From: Streptomyces mirabilis
GTDB taxonomy: Bacteria; Actinomycetota; Actinomycetes; Streptomycetales; Streptomycetaceae
Assembly (NCBI RefSeq): GCF_018310535.1
Contig: NZ_CP074102.1
Span: forward strand, 4,092,001-4,156,000
DNA length: 64,000 nucleotides
Direction of reading: 5' to 3'
The translations under genes were made by a program, and so were the position numbers. A model generated the notes under the pieces. It worked only from the letters and a program-made list of their open reading frames with translations, searched no databases and was not told where the DNA came from. Shown one piece after another: positions 7,830 to 16,519 of the stretch; positions within the stretch are counted from its first letter, which is position 1; each line of letters starts with the position of its first letter.

Positions 7830-9287
7830 TCACGCCCAGGTGATCAGCCGCTTCGGCTGTTCCAGGATCGCCGCCACGTCGGCCAGGACCTTGGAGCCCA
7901 GTTCGCCGTCGACCAGGCGGTGGTCGAAGCTCAGCGCGAGCGTCGTCACCTGGCGGGGCTTGACCTTGCCCTTGTGGACCCAGGGCTGGAGCTTGATCGC
8001 GCCGATCGCGAGGATCGCCGACTCGCCGGGGTTGAGGATCGGCGTGCCGGTGTCGACGCCGAAGACGCCGACGTTCGTGATCGTGACCGTGCCGCCCTGC
8101 ATCGCGGCGGGTGAGGTCTTGCCCTCGCGGGCCGTGGCCACCAGCTCGCCCAGGGAACCGGCGAGTTGGGGGAGGGTCTTGGTGTGGGCGTCCTTGATGT
8201 TCGGGACGATCAGACCACGCGGGGTGGCGGCGGCGATGCCCAGGTTCACGTAGTGCTTGAGCACGATCTCCTGGGTCGCCTCGTCCCAGGACGCGTTGAC
8301 GTCCGGGTTGCGCTTGATGGCGACCAGCAGGGCCTTGGCGATGAGCAGGAGCGGATTGACCCGCAGGCCCTGCATCTCCTTGTCCTGCTTGAGCTCCTCG
8401 ACGAGCTTCATCGTGCGCGTCACGTCGACCGTCACGAACTCGGTGACGTGCGGCGCGGTGAACGCCGAGCCGACCATCGCGGCGGCCGTGGCCTTGCGGA
8501 CCCCCTTGACCGGGATACGGGTCTCTCGCGCCGTGTCGTACATGACGACCGGAGCGGGAGCCTGGGCCTGGGCGGGAACCGGGGGCGCCGTCACGGCCGG
8601 CTGCTCCGCGGCCGGAGCCGGTACGACCGCCGCGTGCACGTCCTCGCGCGTGATGATGCCGTCCGGACCCGAAGGCGTGATCGTGGCCAGGTCGACGCCG
8701 AGGTCCTTGGCGAGCTTGCGGACCGGGGGCTTGGCGAGAGGGCGCTGCCCACCCGGCGCGGACCCGTGGCCATGGCCGTTGAGCTCGCCCTGGATCGCGG
8801 TGGCCGCCAGGAACGTCTCGGGCTGCTGGGCCGGGACCTCGGTGCCCTTGCGAGGACGGCGCTTCGTGGAGGCCTCGGCCACCCCGTACCCGACGAGGAC
8901 CGGCGTGCGGCCCTCGGGCTTGGGTTCCTCGGCGACCGGTGCCTGGGGGGTGGGGGCGGTGGGCGCCTCGGCCACGGGGGCTTCCACGGCGACGGGGGCC
9001 TGCCCGGTCGGCGCCGATCCGCCGGCCACGTCCACCGCGATGATCACCTGGCCCACGTCCACCGTCGTCCCCTCGGGGAAGTGGAGTTCGCGCACCACGC
9101 CGTCGTAGGGGATGGGAAGTTCCACGGCGGCCTTGGCGGTCTCGACCTCGCAGACGACCTGGCCGTCGGTGACCGTGTCACCGGGCTGGACGTACCACTT
9201 GAGGATCTCCGCCTCGGTGAGTCCCTCGCCCACGTCGGGCATCTTGAACTCGCGGAGCCCCGACGCGTTCTCAGTCATCGTCGTCAC
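7830..9287 (-). CDS. bkdC: Branched-chain 2-oxoacid dehydrogenase E2 (dihydrolipoyl acyltransferase), first operon
   Basis: This 485-residue core subunit of the branched-chain 2-oxoacid dehydrogenase complex transfers acyl groups from lipoyl-lysine to CoA, making the branched starters for fatty acids and polyketides. The N-terminal lipoyl domain (about residues 12-85) contains the ETAKAAVELP lipoylation site. It is followed by a long Pro/Ala linker, a peripheral-subunit-binding domain (VRKLAKDLGVDL, about residues 195-230) and the catalytic domain ending with the active-site histidine in SFDHRLVDG. The GTG start has GGAGAGGG upstream. It is the last gene of bkdA-bkdB-bkdC, 10 bp after bkdB. 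Confidence 0.93.
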   Translation of the reverse strand: MTTMTENASGLREFKMPDVGEGLTEAEILKWYVQPGDTVTDGQVVCEVETAKAAVELPIPYDGVVRELHFPEGTTVDVGQVIIAVDVAGGSAPTGQAPVAVEAPVAEAPTAPTPQAPVAEEPKPEGRTPVLVGYGVAEASTKRRPRKGTEVPAQQPETFLAATAIQGELNGHGHGSAPGGQRPLAKPPVRKLAKDLGVDLATITPSGPDGIITREDVHAAVVPAPAAEQPAVTAPPVPAQAQAPAPVVMYDTARETRIPVKGVRKATAAAMVGSAFTAPHVTEFVTVDVTRTMKLVEELKQDKEMQGLRVNPLLLIAKALLVAIKRNPDVNASWDEATQEIVLKHYVNLGIAAATPRGLIVPNIKDAHTKTLPQLAGSLGELVATAREGKTSPAAMQGGTVTITNVGVFGVDTGTPILNPGESAILAIGAIKLQPWVHKGKVKPRQVTTLALSFDHRLVDGELGSKVLADVAAILEQPKRLITWA

Positions 9288-9297
9288 GACCCTCTCC

Positions 9298-10278
9298 TCA
9301 GTACGCCAGCGAGCGGTCGACGGCGTCGAGCACCCGGTCCAGGCCCGGAAGGTACTCCTCTTCCAGGCGCGCCGGCGGATAGGGGGCGTGATAGCCGCCC
9401 ACCCGCAGGACGGGTGCCTCCAGGTGGTAGAAGCACCGCTCCGTGATGCGGGCGGCGATCTCCGCGCCCGTACCGAGGAAGACCGGGGCCTCGTGCACCA
9501 CGACCAGGCGGCGGGTCTTCTCCACCGAGGCCTGGACGGAGTCGAAGTCGATCGGGGACATCGAGCGCAGGTCCAGGACCTCGATCGACTTGCCCTCCTC
9601 CTGGGCGGCCGCGGCGGCCTCCAGGCAGACCTTCACCATCGGACCGTAGGCCGCGAGCGTCAGATCGCTGCCCTCGCGCGCCACGACCGCCTTGTGCAGC
9701 GGTCCGGGAATCGCGTCGGTGGTGACCTCGCCCTTGTCCCAGTAGCGCCGCTTCGGCTCGAAGAAGATCACCGGGTCGTCGCTCTGGATGGCCTGCTGCA
9801 TCATCCAGTAGGCGTCCGACGCGTTCGACGGGGAGACCACCTTCAGGCCCGCCACGTGCGCGAACAGCGCCTCGGGGGACTCGGAGTGGTGCTCGACCGC
9901 GCCGATGCCACCGCCGTACGGAATCCGGATCACGACGGGAAGCTTGATCTTGCCGAGCGCCCGCGCGTGCATCTTCGCGAGCTGCGTGACGATCTGGTCG
10001 TACGCCGGGAAGACGAAACCGTCGAACTGGATCTCCACCACCGGCCGGTAGCCGCGCAGCGCGAGACCGATCGCCGTACCGACGATGCCCGACTCGGCGA
10101 GCGGGGTGTCGATGACCCGGTCCTCGCCGAAGTCCTTCTGGAGCCCGTCGGTGACCCGGAAGACACCGCCGAGCTTGCCGACGTCCTCACCCATGATCAG
10201 GACCTTGGGGTCGGCGTCGAGGGCCGTGCGCAGCGACTCGTTGATCGCCTTGGCCAGCGCCATCTTTTCCGCAGCCAT
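9298..10278 (-). CDS. bkdB: Branched-chain 2-oxoacid dehydrogenase E1 beta subunit, first operon
   Basis: This 326-residue beta subunit pairs with BkdA to form the thiamine-diphosphate-dependent decarboxylase of the complex. Typical transketolase-like features are visible: GEDVGKLGGVFRVTDGL near the N-terminus, ESGIVGTAIGLALRGYRPVVEIQFDGF with the conserved cofactor-side glutamate, and the C-terminal transketolase domain (LTLAAYGPMVKVCLEAA). It starts 3 bp after the bkdA stop codon, so the two subunits are almost certainly co-translated. Confidence 0.93.
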   Translation of the reverse strand: MAAEKMALAKAINESLRTALDADPKVLIMGEDVGKLGGVFRVTDGLQKDFGEDRVIDTPLAESGIVGTAIGLALRGYRPVVEIQFDGFVFPAYDQIVTQLAKMHARALGKIKLPVVIRIPYGGGIGAVEHHSESPEALFAHVAGLKVVSPSNASDAYWMMQQAIQSDDPVIFFEPKRRYWDKGEVTTDAIPGPLHKAVVAREGSDLTLAAYGPMVKVCLEAAAAAQEEGKSIEVLDLRSMSPIDFDSVQASVEKTRRLVVVHEAPVFLGTGAEIAARITERCFYHLEAPVLRVGGYHAPYPPARLEEEYLPGLDRVLDAVDRSLAY

Positions 10279-10280
10279 CG

Positions 10281-11531
10281 CTACTTGCCCTCCCCTTCAT
10301 CCGCGAACGACGCCTGGTAGGCGGCGAACTGGGCCCGCTCCTCGTCGACGAGCGCGTGCCCGTCGGCGTACACGTTCTCGAAGATGGCGAAGTGGTCCGG
10401 GTCCGGCATGGCGCGGACGACTTCGCGTACTCGTTTGCCCAACGCCTCGCTCTCGGCCTCAAGTTCCGCGAAGAATCCCTCGTCCGCGTGGTTTGAGGCC
10501 TCCAGGTACGTGCGCAGGCGCAGGATCGGGTCCTTCGCCTCCCACGCCTCGCGCTCCTCGTCGGCCCGGTACTTGGTCGGGTCGTCCGAGGTGGTGTGCG
10601 CGCCCATGCGGTAGGTGTACGCCTCCACGAGGGTGGGGCCCTCACCGCGGCGGGCCCGCTCCAGCGCCCACTTGGTGACCGCCAGGCAGGCCAGGACGTC
10701 GTTTCCGTCGACCCGGACGCCCGGGAAGCCGTAGCCCTGCGCGCGCTGGTAGAGCGGGACGCGGGTCTGCTTCTCGGTCGGCTCGGAGATCGCCCACTGG
10801 TTGTTCTGGCAGAAGAACACGACCGGGGCGTTGTAGACCGCGGAGAAGGTGAACGATTCGGCGACGTCGCCCTGGCTGGAGGCGCCGTCCCCGAAGTACG
10901 CGATCACGGCCGAGTCCGCGCCGTCCTTGGCGATGCCCATGGCATAGCCGGTGGCGTGCAGCGTCTGCGAGCCGATGACGATCGTGTACAGGTGGAAGTT
11001 GTTGCTGTTCGGGTCCCAGCCGCCGTTGTTCACACCCCGGAACATGCCGAGCAGGTTGGTCGGGTCGACCCCGCGGCACCAGGCGACGCCGTGCTCACGG
11101 TAGGTCGGGAAGACGTAGTCGTCCTCGCGGGTGGCCCGCCCGGAGCCGATCTGGGCGGCCTCCTGGCCGAGCAGCGAGGCCCACAGGCCCAGCTCGCCCT
11201 GGCGTTGCAGGGAGGTGGCCTCGGCGTCGAAGCGGCGGGTCAGCACCATGTCCCGGTACAGACCGCGCAGCTCTTCGGGGGTGATGTCGGCGACGTACGG
11301 GTCGTACGTGGCGTCCTTGACCCGCTCGCCCTCCGGCGTCAGCAGCTGGACGAGCTCGGGACCGGGGCCCGATGCGCCAGGTGCGCCGGGTACGCCCGGT
11401 GACTTCTTGCCGGCCGCGCTGGTGCGCTTGCTCGCGGCGCTCTTCGTACCGGTCGTATCGGCGCCGCTTTTCGCAGCGGTCGTACCGGCGCTGCGTCGCG
11501 GCTTGCGCGCGGCAGTGCTCTCCACGGTCAC
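10281..11531 (-). CDS. bkdA: Branched-chain 2-oxoacid dehydrogenase E1 alpha subunit, first operon
   Basis: This 416-residue alpha subunit binds thiamine diphosphate, with the GDG...N motif visible in AYFGDGASSQGD to FFCQNNQWAIS. Family similarity begins at about residue 65. Before it lies an unusual basic, low-complexity N-terminus of about 60 residues rich in Ala, Lys, Ser, Thr and Gly (KPRRSAGTTAAKSG and so on), absent from the second copy at 28327. The GTG at 11531 is chosen for its GGAGGAG ribosome site six bases upstream. It is first in the bkdABC operon. A large dyad lies in the divergent promoter region. Confidence 0.92.
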   Translation of the reverse strand: MTVESTAARKPRRSAGTTAAKSGADTTGTKSAASKRTSAAGKKSPGVPGAPGASGPGPELVQLLTPEGERVKDATYDPYVADITPEELRGLYRDMVLTRRFDAEATSLQRQGELGLWASLLGQEAAQIGSGRATREDDYVFPTYREHGVAWCRGVDPTNLLGMFRGVNNGGWDPNSNNFHLYTIVIGSQTLHATGYAMGIAKDGADSAVIAYFGDGASSQGDVAESFTFSAVYNAPVVFFCQNNQWAISEPTEKQTRVPLYQRAQGYGFPGVRVDGNDVLACLAVTKWALERARRGEGPTLVEAYTYRMGAHTTSDDPTKYRADEEREAWEAKDPILRLRTYLEASNHADEGFFAELEAESEALGKRVREVVRAMPDPDHFAIFENVYADGHALVDEERAQFAAYQASFADEGEGK

Positions 11532-11711
11532 GTGTGCTCCTCCGTCGGTCCGGCCCCCGGGGTTGCCGGGTGGCCAGTGCGGCTCGCCTGCTCCAAGTAC
11601 CCGTGCACGGGGTGGGTGCACTCGGCCGGGAACAGGCGTGACAGGTGCCCCGGCGAGCGCCCTGCAACGGCCACGTTACCCAGTGCTCCACAATTCTGTG
11701 AAACCCCTCCT

Positions 11712-11777
11712 GACCTGCGTTTTTGCTTGGACTTCCCACTATTTATTAGTCGGATTTCCAAGTAATGCACGCAGGTC
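11712..11777. promoter_or_regulatory. 66-bp nested inverted repeat between bkdA and the response-regulator gene
   Basis: The outer arms GACCTGCGT (11712-11720) and ACGCAGGTC (11769-11777) are perfect complements. The inner arms GCTTGGACTTCC (11725-11736) and GGATTTCCAAGT (11752-11763) match at 9 of 12 bases. The AT-rich centre ACTATTTATTAGT is itself a dyad. All share nearly the same axis. It lies in the divergent intergenic region of about 360 bp (11532-11890) and is probably a composite operator for bkdABC and/or the regulator. The rest of that gap holds no recognisable gene. Confidence 0.6.
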
Positions 11778-11890
11778 GGGAACAGTCGCTGGTCACAGCA
11801 CTGGTCACAGCCTCGCAGGGGGCCGGAACACGGGCACGTTATCCCGGTCACCCCAGGCACGGGAAGAGTTCACCCCAGGCAGGGCCAAGG

Positions 11891-12580
11891 GTGGCGTGTG
11901 ACACTGACTTTGTGCCCGAAAGCGGAAAAATTACCGTATTTCTCCTCGACGATCACGAGGTGGTACGACGCGGTGTCCATGAGTTGCTTTCGGGGGAGGA
12001 CGGCATCGAGGTCGTCGGCGAGGCCGGTACGGCGGCCGACGCGCTGGTGCGGATCCCGGCCACGGCCCCGGACGTCGCGATCCTGGACGTACGGCTCCCG
12101 GACGGCAGCGGAGTGGAGGTCTGCCGCGAGATCCGGTCGCAGAACGACGACATCAAGTGCCTGATGCTGACCTCATTCGCCGACGACGAGGCGCTTTTCG
12201 ACGCGATCATGGCGGGCGCGTCGGGCTATGTGCTGAAGGCGATCCGCGGCGCTGAACTGCTCTCGGCCGTACGCGATGTCGCGGCCGGCAAGTCGCTGCT
12301 CGACCCCGTGGCCACCGCCCAGGTCCTGAAGCGGCTGCGGCACGGCGGCGGCGGTGCCAAGAACGACGACAAGCTCGGGCACCTCACCGAGCAGGAGCGC
12401 AAGATCCTCGACCTGATCGGCGAGGGGCTCACCAACCGCTCCATCGGCGAGCGGCTGCATCTCGCCGAAAAGACGATCAAGAATTACGTGTCGAGCCTGT
12501 TGTCCAAACTGGGCATGGAACGGCGCTCCCAGGCCGCCGCCTATGTGGCGCGCATCCAGGCGGAGAAGCAGCACCACTGA
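11891..12580 (+). CDS. Orphan NarL/FixJ (DevR-like) response regulator
   Basis: This 229-residue regulator has a receiver domain (about residues 12-130) with acidic pocket LLDDHE, phospho-acceptor aspartate in AILDVRLPDG, switch threonine in MLTSF and lysine in YVLKAIRG. The LuxR-type HTH at about 162-220 contains LTEQERKILDLIGEGLTNRSI and KTIKNYVSSLLSKLGM. The opening VFLLDDHEVVRRGV and the overall form resemble DevR/DosR. No histidine kinase is adjacent, so it is an orphan in this window. GTG 11891 has AGGG upstream; GTG 11912 is an alternative start without a visible ribosome site. A DevR-like box precedes the next gene. Confidence 0.88.
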   Translation: MACDTDFVPESGKITVFLLDDHEVVRRGVHELLSGEDGIEVVGEAGTAADALVRIPATAPDVAILDVRLPDGSGVEVCREIRSQNDDIKCLMLTSFADDEALFDAIMAGASGYVLKAIRGAELLSAVRDVAAGKSLLDPVATAQVLKRLRHGGGGAKNDDKLGHLTEQERKILDLIGEGLTNRSIGERLHLAEKTIKNYVSSLLSKLGMERRSQAAAYVARIQAEKQHH

Positions 12581-12665
12581 GTGCGGCGCCAATGAACACG
12601 GGGCGCTCGGTGCGACTGAACTCGGGTCACCGGGTGCGGCGCCGCCCATACCGCCCTACTTGTCT

Positions 12666-12685
12666 TTCGGGACCTTTGGCCCCTC
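12666..12685 (+). promoter_or_regulatory. DevR/DosR-like binding box
   Basis: TTCGGGACCTTTGGCCCCTC is a near-perfect dyad around GGGACC-TTT-GGCCCC and closely fits the dormancy-regulator (DevR/OsdR) box, whose core is GGGAC-N4/5-GTCCC. It lies about 40 bases upstream of the PPOX-fold gene and just downstream of an orphan DevR-type regulator gene. Binding is inferred. Confidence 0.5.
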
Positions 12686-12722
12686 TTAAGGGGGCGGGTG
12701 CCTCTTTTTCGGGGCGTTCGGA

Positions 12723-13163
12723 GTGCCGGAAATTGGGGACATGCCCATCGACGAAGAGCTCGCCGTGGAACTCCTCCGCCGTACCGACCATGGCCGGTTG
12801 GCCGCCAGCATGCGTGCCATGCCCTTCCTCGCCCTCGCCCGCCACGTCGTGGTGGACGGCCGCGTCCTGTTGCGCCTGCACCGGGGCTGCGGGTACCACC
12901 GGGCCTGCCTCGGGAGCGTCGTCGCCTACGGCACCGACAACCTGGCTTCGGCAGGGCCCGGCGAGAGCGTGTGGTCCGTGCAGATCGTGGGCCGGTGCGA
13001 GGCCGTGGAGCCGACCGAGGCCCACCGCGAGCTGTTCGGGCCCGCGCCGCGGTTCATGGACGGCGAGCCCTTCGACCCGGTCCATCTGAGCATCGAGCCC
13101 CAGTTCTCCACCGTCCATTCCTCGGACGATGCCACGGAACGCCAGTTCCGGAGCACCCTGTGA
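12723..13163 (+). CDS. Pyridoxamine 5'-phosphate oxidase-fold (PPOX/NimA-like) protein
   Basis: This 146-residue split-beta-barrel flavin or F420-binding protein has the family pattern ELLRRTDHGRLAASMRAMPFLALARHVVVDGRVLLRLH followed by the central glycine-rich turn. The C-terminal arginine/glutamate pair FGPAPRFMDGEPFDP resembles the actinobacterial PPOX branch often found in DevR-type regulons. The substrate is unknown; reductive detoxification is a common role. The GTG at 12723 is used, and an in-frame ATG at 12741 is an alternative. A DevR-like box upstream and the nearby orphan regulator suggest hypoxia- or stress-linked expression. Confidence 0.78.
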   Translation: MPEIGDMPIDEELAVELLRRTDHGRLAASMRAMPFLALARHVVVDGRVLLRLHRGCGYHRACLGSVVAYGTDNLASAGPGESVWSVQIVGRCEAVEPTEAHRELFGPAPRFMDGEPFDPVHLSIEPQFSTVHSSDDATERQFRSTL

Positions 13164-13226
13164 CTGACCCGTGATCAAAGACGACTGTCTGTGACAAACC
13201 CGAGGTCAGAGGCCCGGCTCGTGCCC

Positions 13227-13232
13227 TAGCAT
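13227..13232 (+). promoter_or_regulatory. -10 box of a leaderless promoter (phosphotransferase gene)
   Basis: TAGCAT lies exactly seven bases before the GTG start at 13240, and there is no Shine-Dalgarno sequence. The transcript should begin at or next to the start codon. Confidence 0.5.
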
Positions 13233-13239
13233 CTGGCGC

Positions 13240-14367
13240 GTGCCGCGCCTATCTGCACCACCCCCGGTGTCTCACGCGCCCCCTCTGGGAGCCCTCCTCC
13301 GCCAGTACGCCGCCGGGTCCGCGCTGACCTGCGACCCCGTCGAACAGGGGCTGCTCAACCGCGGATACCGGCTCCGCACCACCCGCGGCCGCTACTTCCT
13401 CAAGCACCATTTCGACCCCGAGACCGCCGACCCCGTCGCGATCGCCCGCCAGCACCGGGCGACCCAGCGTCTCGCGGACCTCGGCGTCCCCGTCGCCCCG
13501 CCGCTGACCGGCACCGACGGGCGCACCGTCGCCGTCATCGGGGGCCACGCGTACGCGCTGCACCCCTGGATCGACGGCCGGCACCGGCACGGTGGCCAGC
13601 TCACCACGGAGCAGTGCGCGCGGCTGGGGACGCTCCTGGGCGTCGTCCACGCGAGCCTGGAGCGGGTGATGCCGACGGAGGGCCGCGCCCCGGCGAGACC
13701 GACCGGCGTCACGGGGGCGACGGAAGGATCGGCGGGCGCGGGAGGCTCAGCGAGGGCCGGAGCGGGAGGCTCAGCGGCGGCGGAAGGGGTGGATCCGGCC
13801 CGGGGAGCCGACCCCGCAGACACCTTCGCGCTCATCGACCGCCTGCTCGCCCAGGTGCGCCGCCACCGCCCGTACGACGCCTTCGACGAGCTGGCCCGGC
13901 ACCGGCTCCTGGAGCGGCGCGCCCTCCTGGAGCGCCATGCCGACCGACGGCCCCCGCAGGGCGGCTCGGTGGGCTGGGTGCACGGCGACTTCCACCCCTT
14001 CAACCTGCTCTACCGCGACGGTGAACCGGCCGCGATCGTCGACTGGGACCGTCTGGGCGTCCATCCCCGCGCCGAGGAGGCCGTACGCGCCGCGGTGATC
14101 TTCTTCGTACGTCCCGTCGGCGCCCTGGACCTGGCGAAGGTGCGGGCCTACGCGCGCGCGTACCGGCGTACCGCGGGCGCCGGCCCCCCCGAGCTGGCGG
14201 CCGCCGTGCACCGGGTGTGGTGGGAGCGCCTCAACGACTTCTGGATGCTGCGCTGGCACTACGAGCGCGGTGACACCCGCGCCGATCCGCAGTTCCCGGC
14301 GGCCTCGGCGCTGGCGGTGTGGTGGACGCGGGAGTACGACGCGGTGTGCGAGGCGTTCGCGGGCTGA
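13240..14367 (+). CDS. Aminoglycoside-phosphotransferase-family (APH) kinase
   Basis: This 375-residue protein has an APH/choline-kinase fold. The phosphoryl-transfer loop is GWVHGDFHPFNLLY (Brenner-type HGDFHPFN), and the metal-binding aspartate lies in AAIVDWDRLG. A nucleotide-binding lysine in RYFLKHH sits in the N-lobe. Between the lobes lies an atypical Gly/Ala/Ser-rich insertion at about residues 145-190 with repeated GAGGSA units. The substrate could be a sugar, amino-alcohol, antibiotic or protein and cannot be predicted. The gene is probably leaderless and converges on the first Ser/Thr kinase gene across a hairpin-rich spacer. Confidence 0.8.
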   Translation: MPRLSAPPPVSHAPPLGALLRQYAAGSALTCDPVEQGLLNRGYRLRTTRGRYFLKHHFDPETADPVAIARQHRATQRLADLGVPVAPPLTGTDGRTVAVIGGHAYALHPWIDGRHRHGGQLTTEQCARLGTLLGVVHASLERVMPTEGRAPARPTGVTGATEGSAGAGGSARAGAGGSAAAEGVDPARGADPADTFALIDRLLAQVRRHRPYDAFDELARHRLLERRALLERHADRRPPQGGSVGWVHGDFHPFNLLYRDGEPAAIVDWDRLGVHPRAEEAVRAAVIFFVRPVGALDLAKVRAYARAYRRTAGAGPPELAAAVHRVWWERLNDFWMLRWHYERGDTRADPQFPAASALAVWWTREYDAVCEAFAG

Positions 14368-14435
14368 TCGCCGACACCGGTCGGGGGAGACACAGCGGCC
14401 GGGGCGCGAACACCGCGACCAGGGGGAGGGAAACA

Positions 14436-14477
14436 CCACGCGCGCGTGGCGCCCGTTTCGGGCTTCACGCGCGCGTG
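14436..14477. terminator. Hairpin-rich bidirectional terminator
   Basis: Two palindromes, CCACGCGCGCGTGG (14436-14449) and CACGCGCGCGTG (14466-14477), flank a third stem GCCCG-TTT-CGGGC. The two outer palindromes can also pair with each other. The element sits between converging genes (stops at 14367 and 14501). Confidence 0.6.
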
Positions 14478-14500
14478 GAGGGCGATTCCGTCGGTGTCCC

Positions 14501-16072
<1,572 letters not shown>

Positions 16073-16519
16073 CAGTCCTCGCCGTCGTTTCTGCCCGCGG
16101 TCTGCGCGGTGGTTGTTACGGTCTCCGTCGGGCCACGCTACAGGCTTCGCGCAAGGCTCCGGCCCGAGATGGAAGTGAGATGGACCGGCCATGAAACCTG
16201 TCCAGGGTGTCGGCGTGCAAATTCTGTGTACCGCTCGTACGGCACCTGTAACGCTTCCGCGACGCTTCTTTCGCAGACGGTCACGGAACGGGCACCGCGC
16301 TTGACGTGTCAGTGCCCTACGGCAGACTTGGCCGGGAATCAGCCAATCGATCAACGAAAAACAGATCGATCACAGCACGGACTCAGACGGACTCAGTACG
16401 GATCACAGCGCAGTTCACCGCGCAGATCTCCGCGCTGATCACCGCACGACCGCGCGGAGCGCGCGCAGGACAGCTCGCAGCACAGGCAGAACAATCCGCG
16501 CCAATGGGGGACGCAGAAC
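16073..16519. other. Divergent promoter region between two kinase genes (no gene seen)
   Basis: This 447-bp gap carries no convincing coding sequence. It contains a plausible plus-strand promoter, TTGACG at 16301-16306 and CAGACT at 16323-16328. A 10-bp tandem duplication ACGGACTCAG lies at 16377-16396, flanked by GATCACAGC repeats. The segment 16330-16420 is noticeably AT-richer than its surroundings. Confidence 0.5.

Noticed and set aside
16073..16519. Small ORFs in the kinase-kinase intergenic gap
   Set aside because: The only frames are short Arg/Thr-rich runs without ribosome sites, and they overlap the likely promoter.
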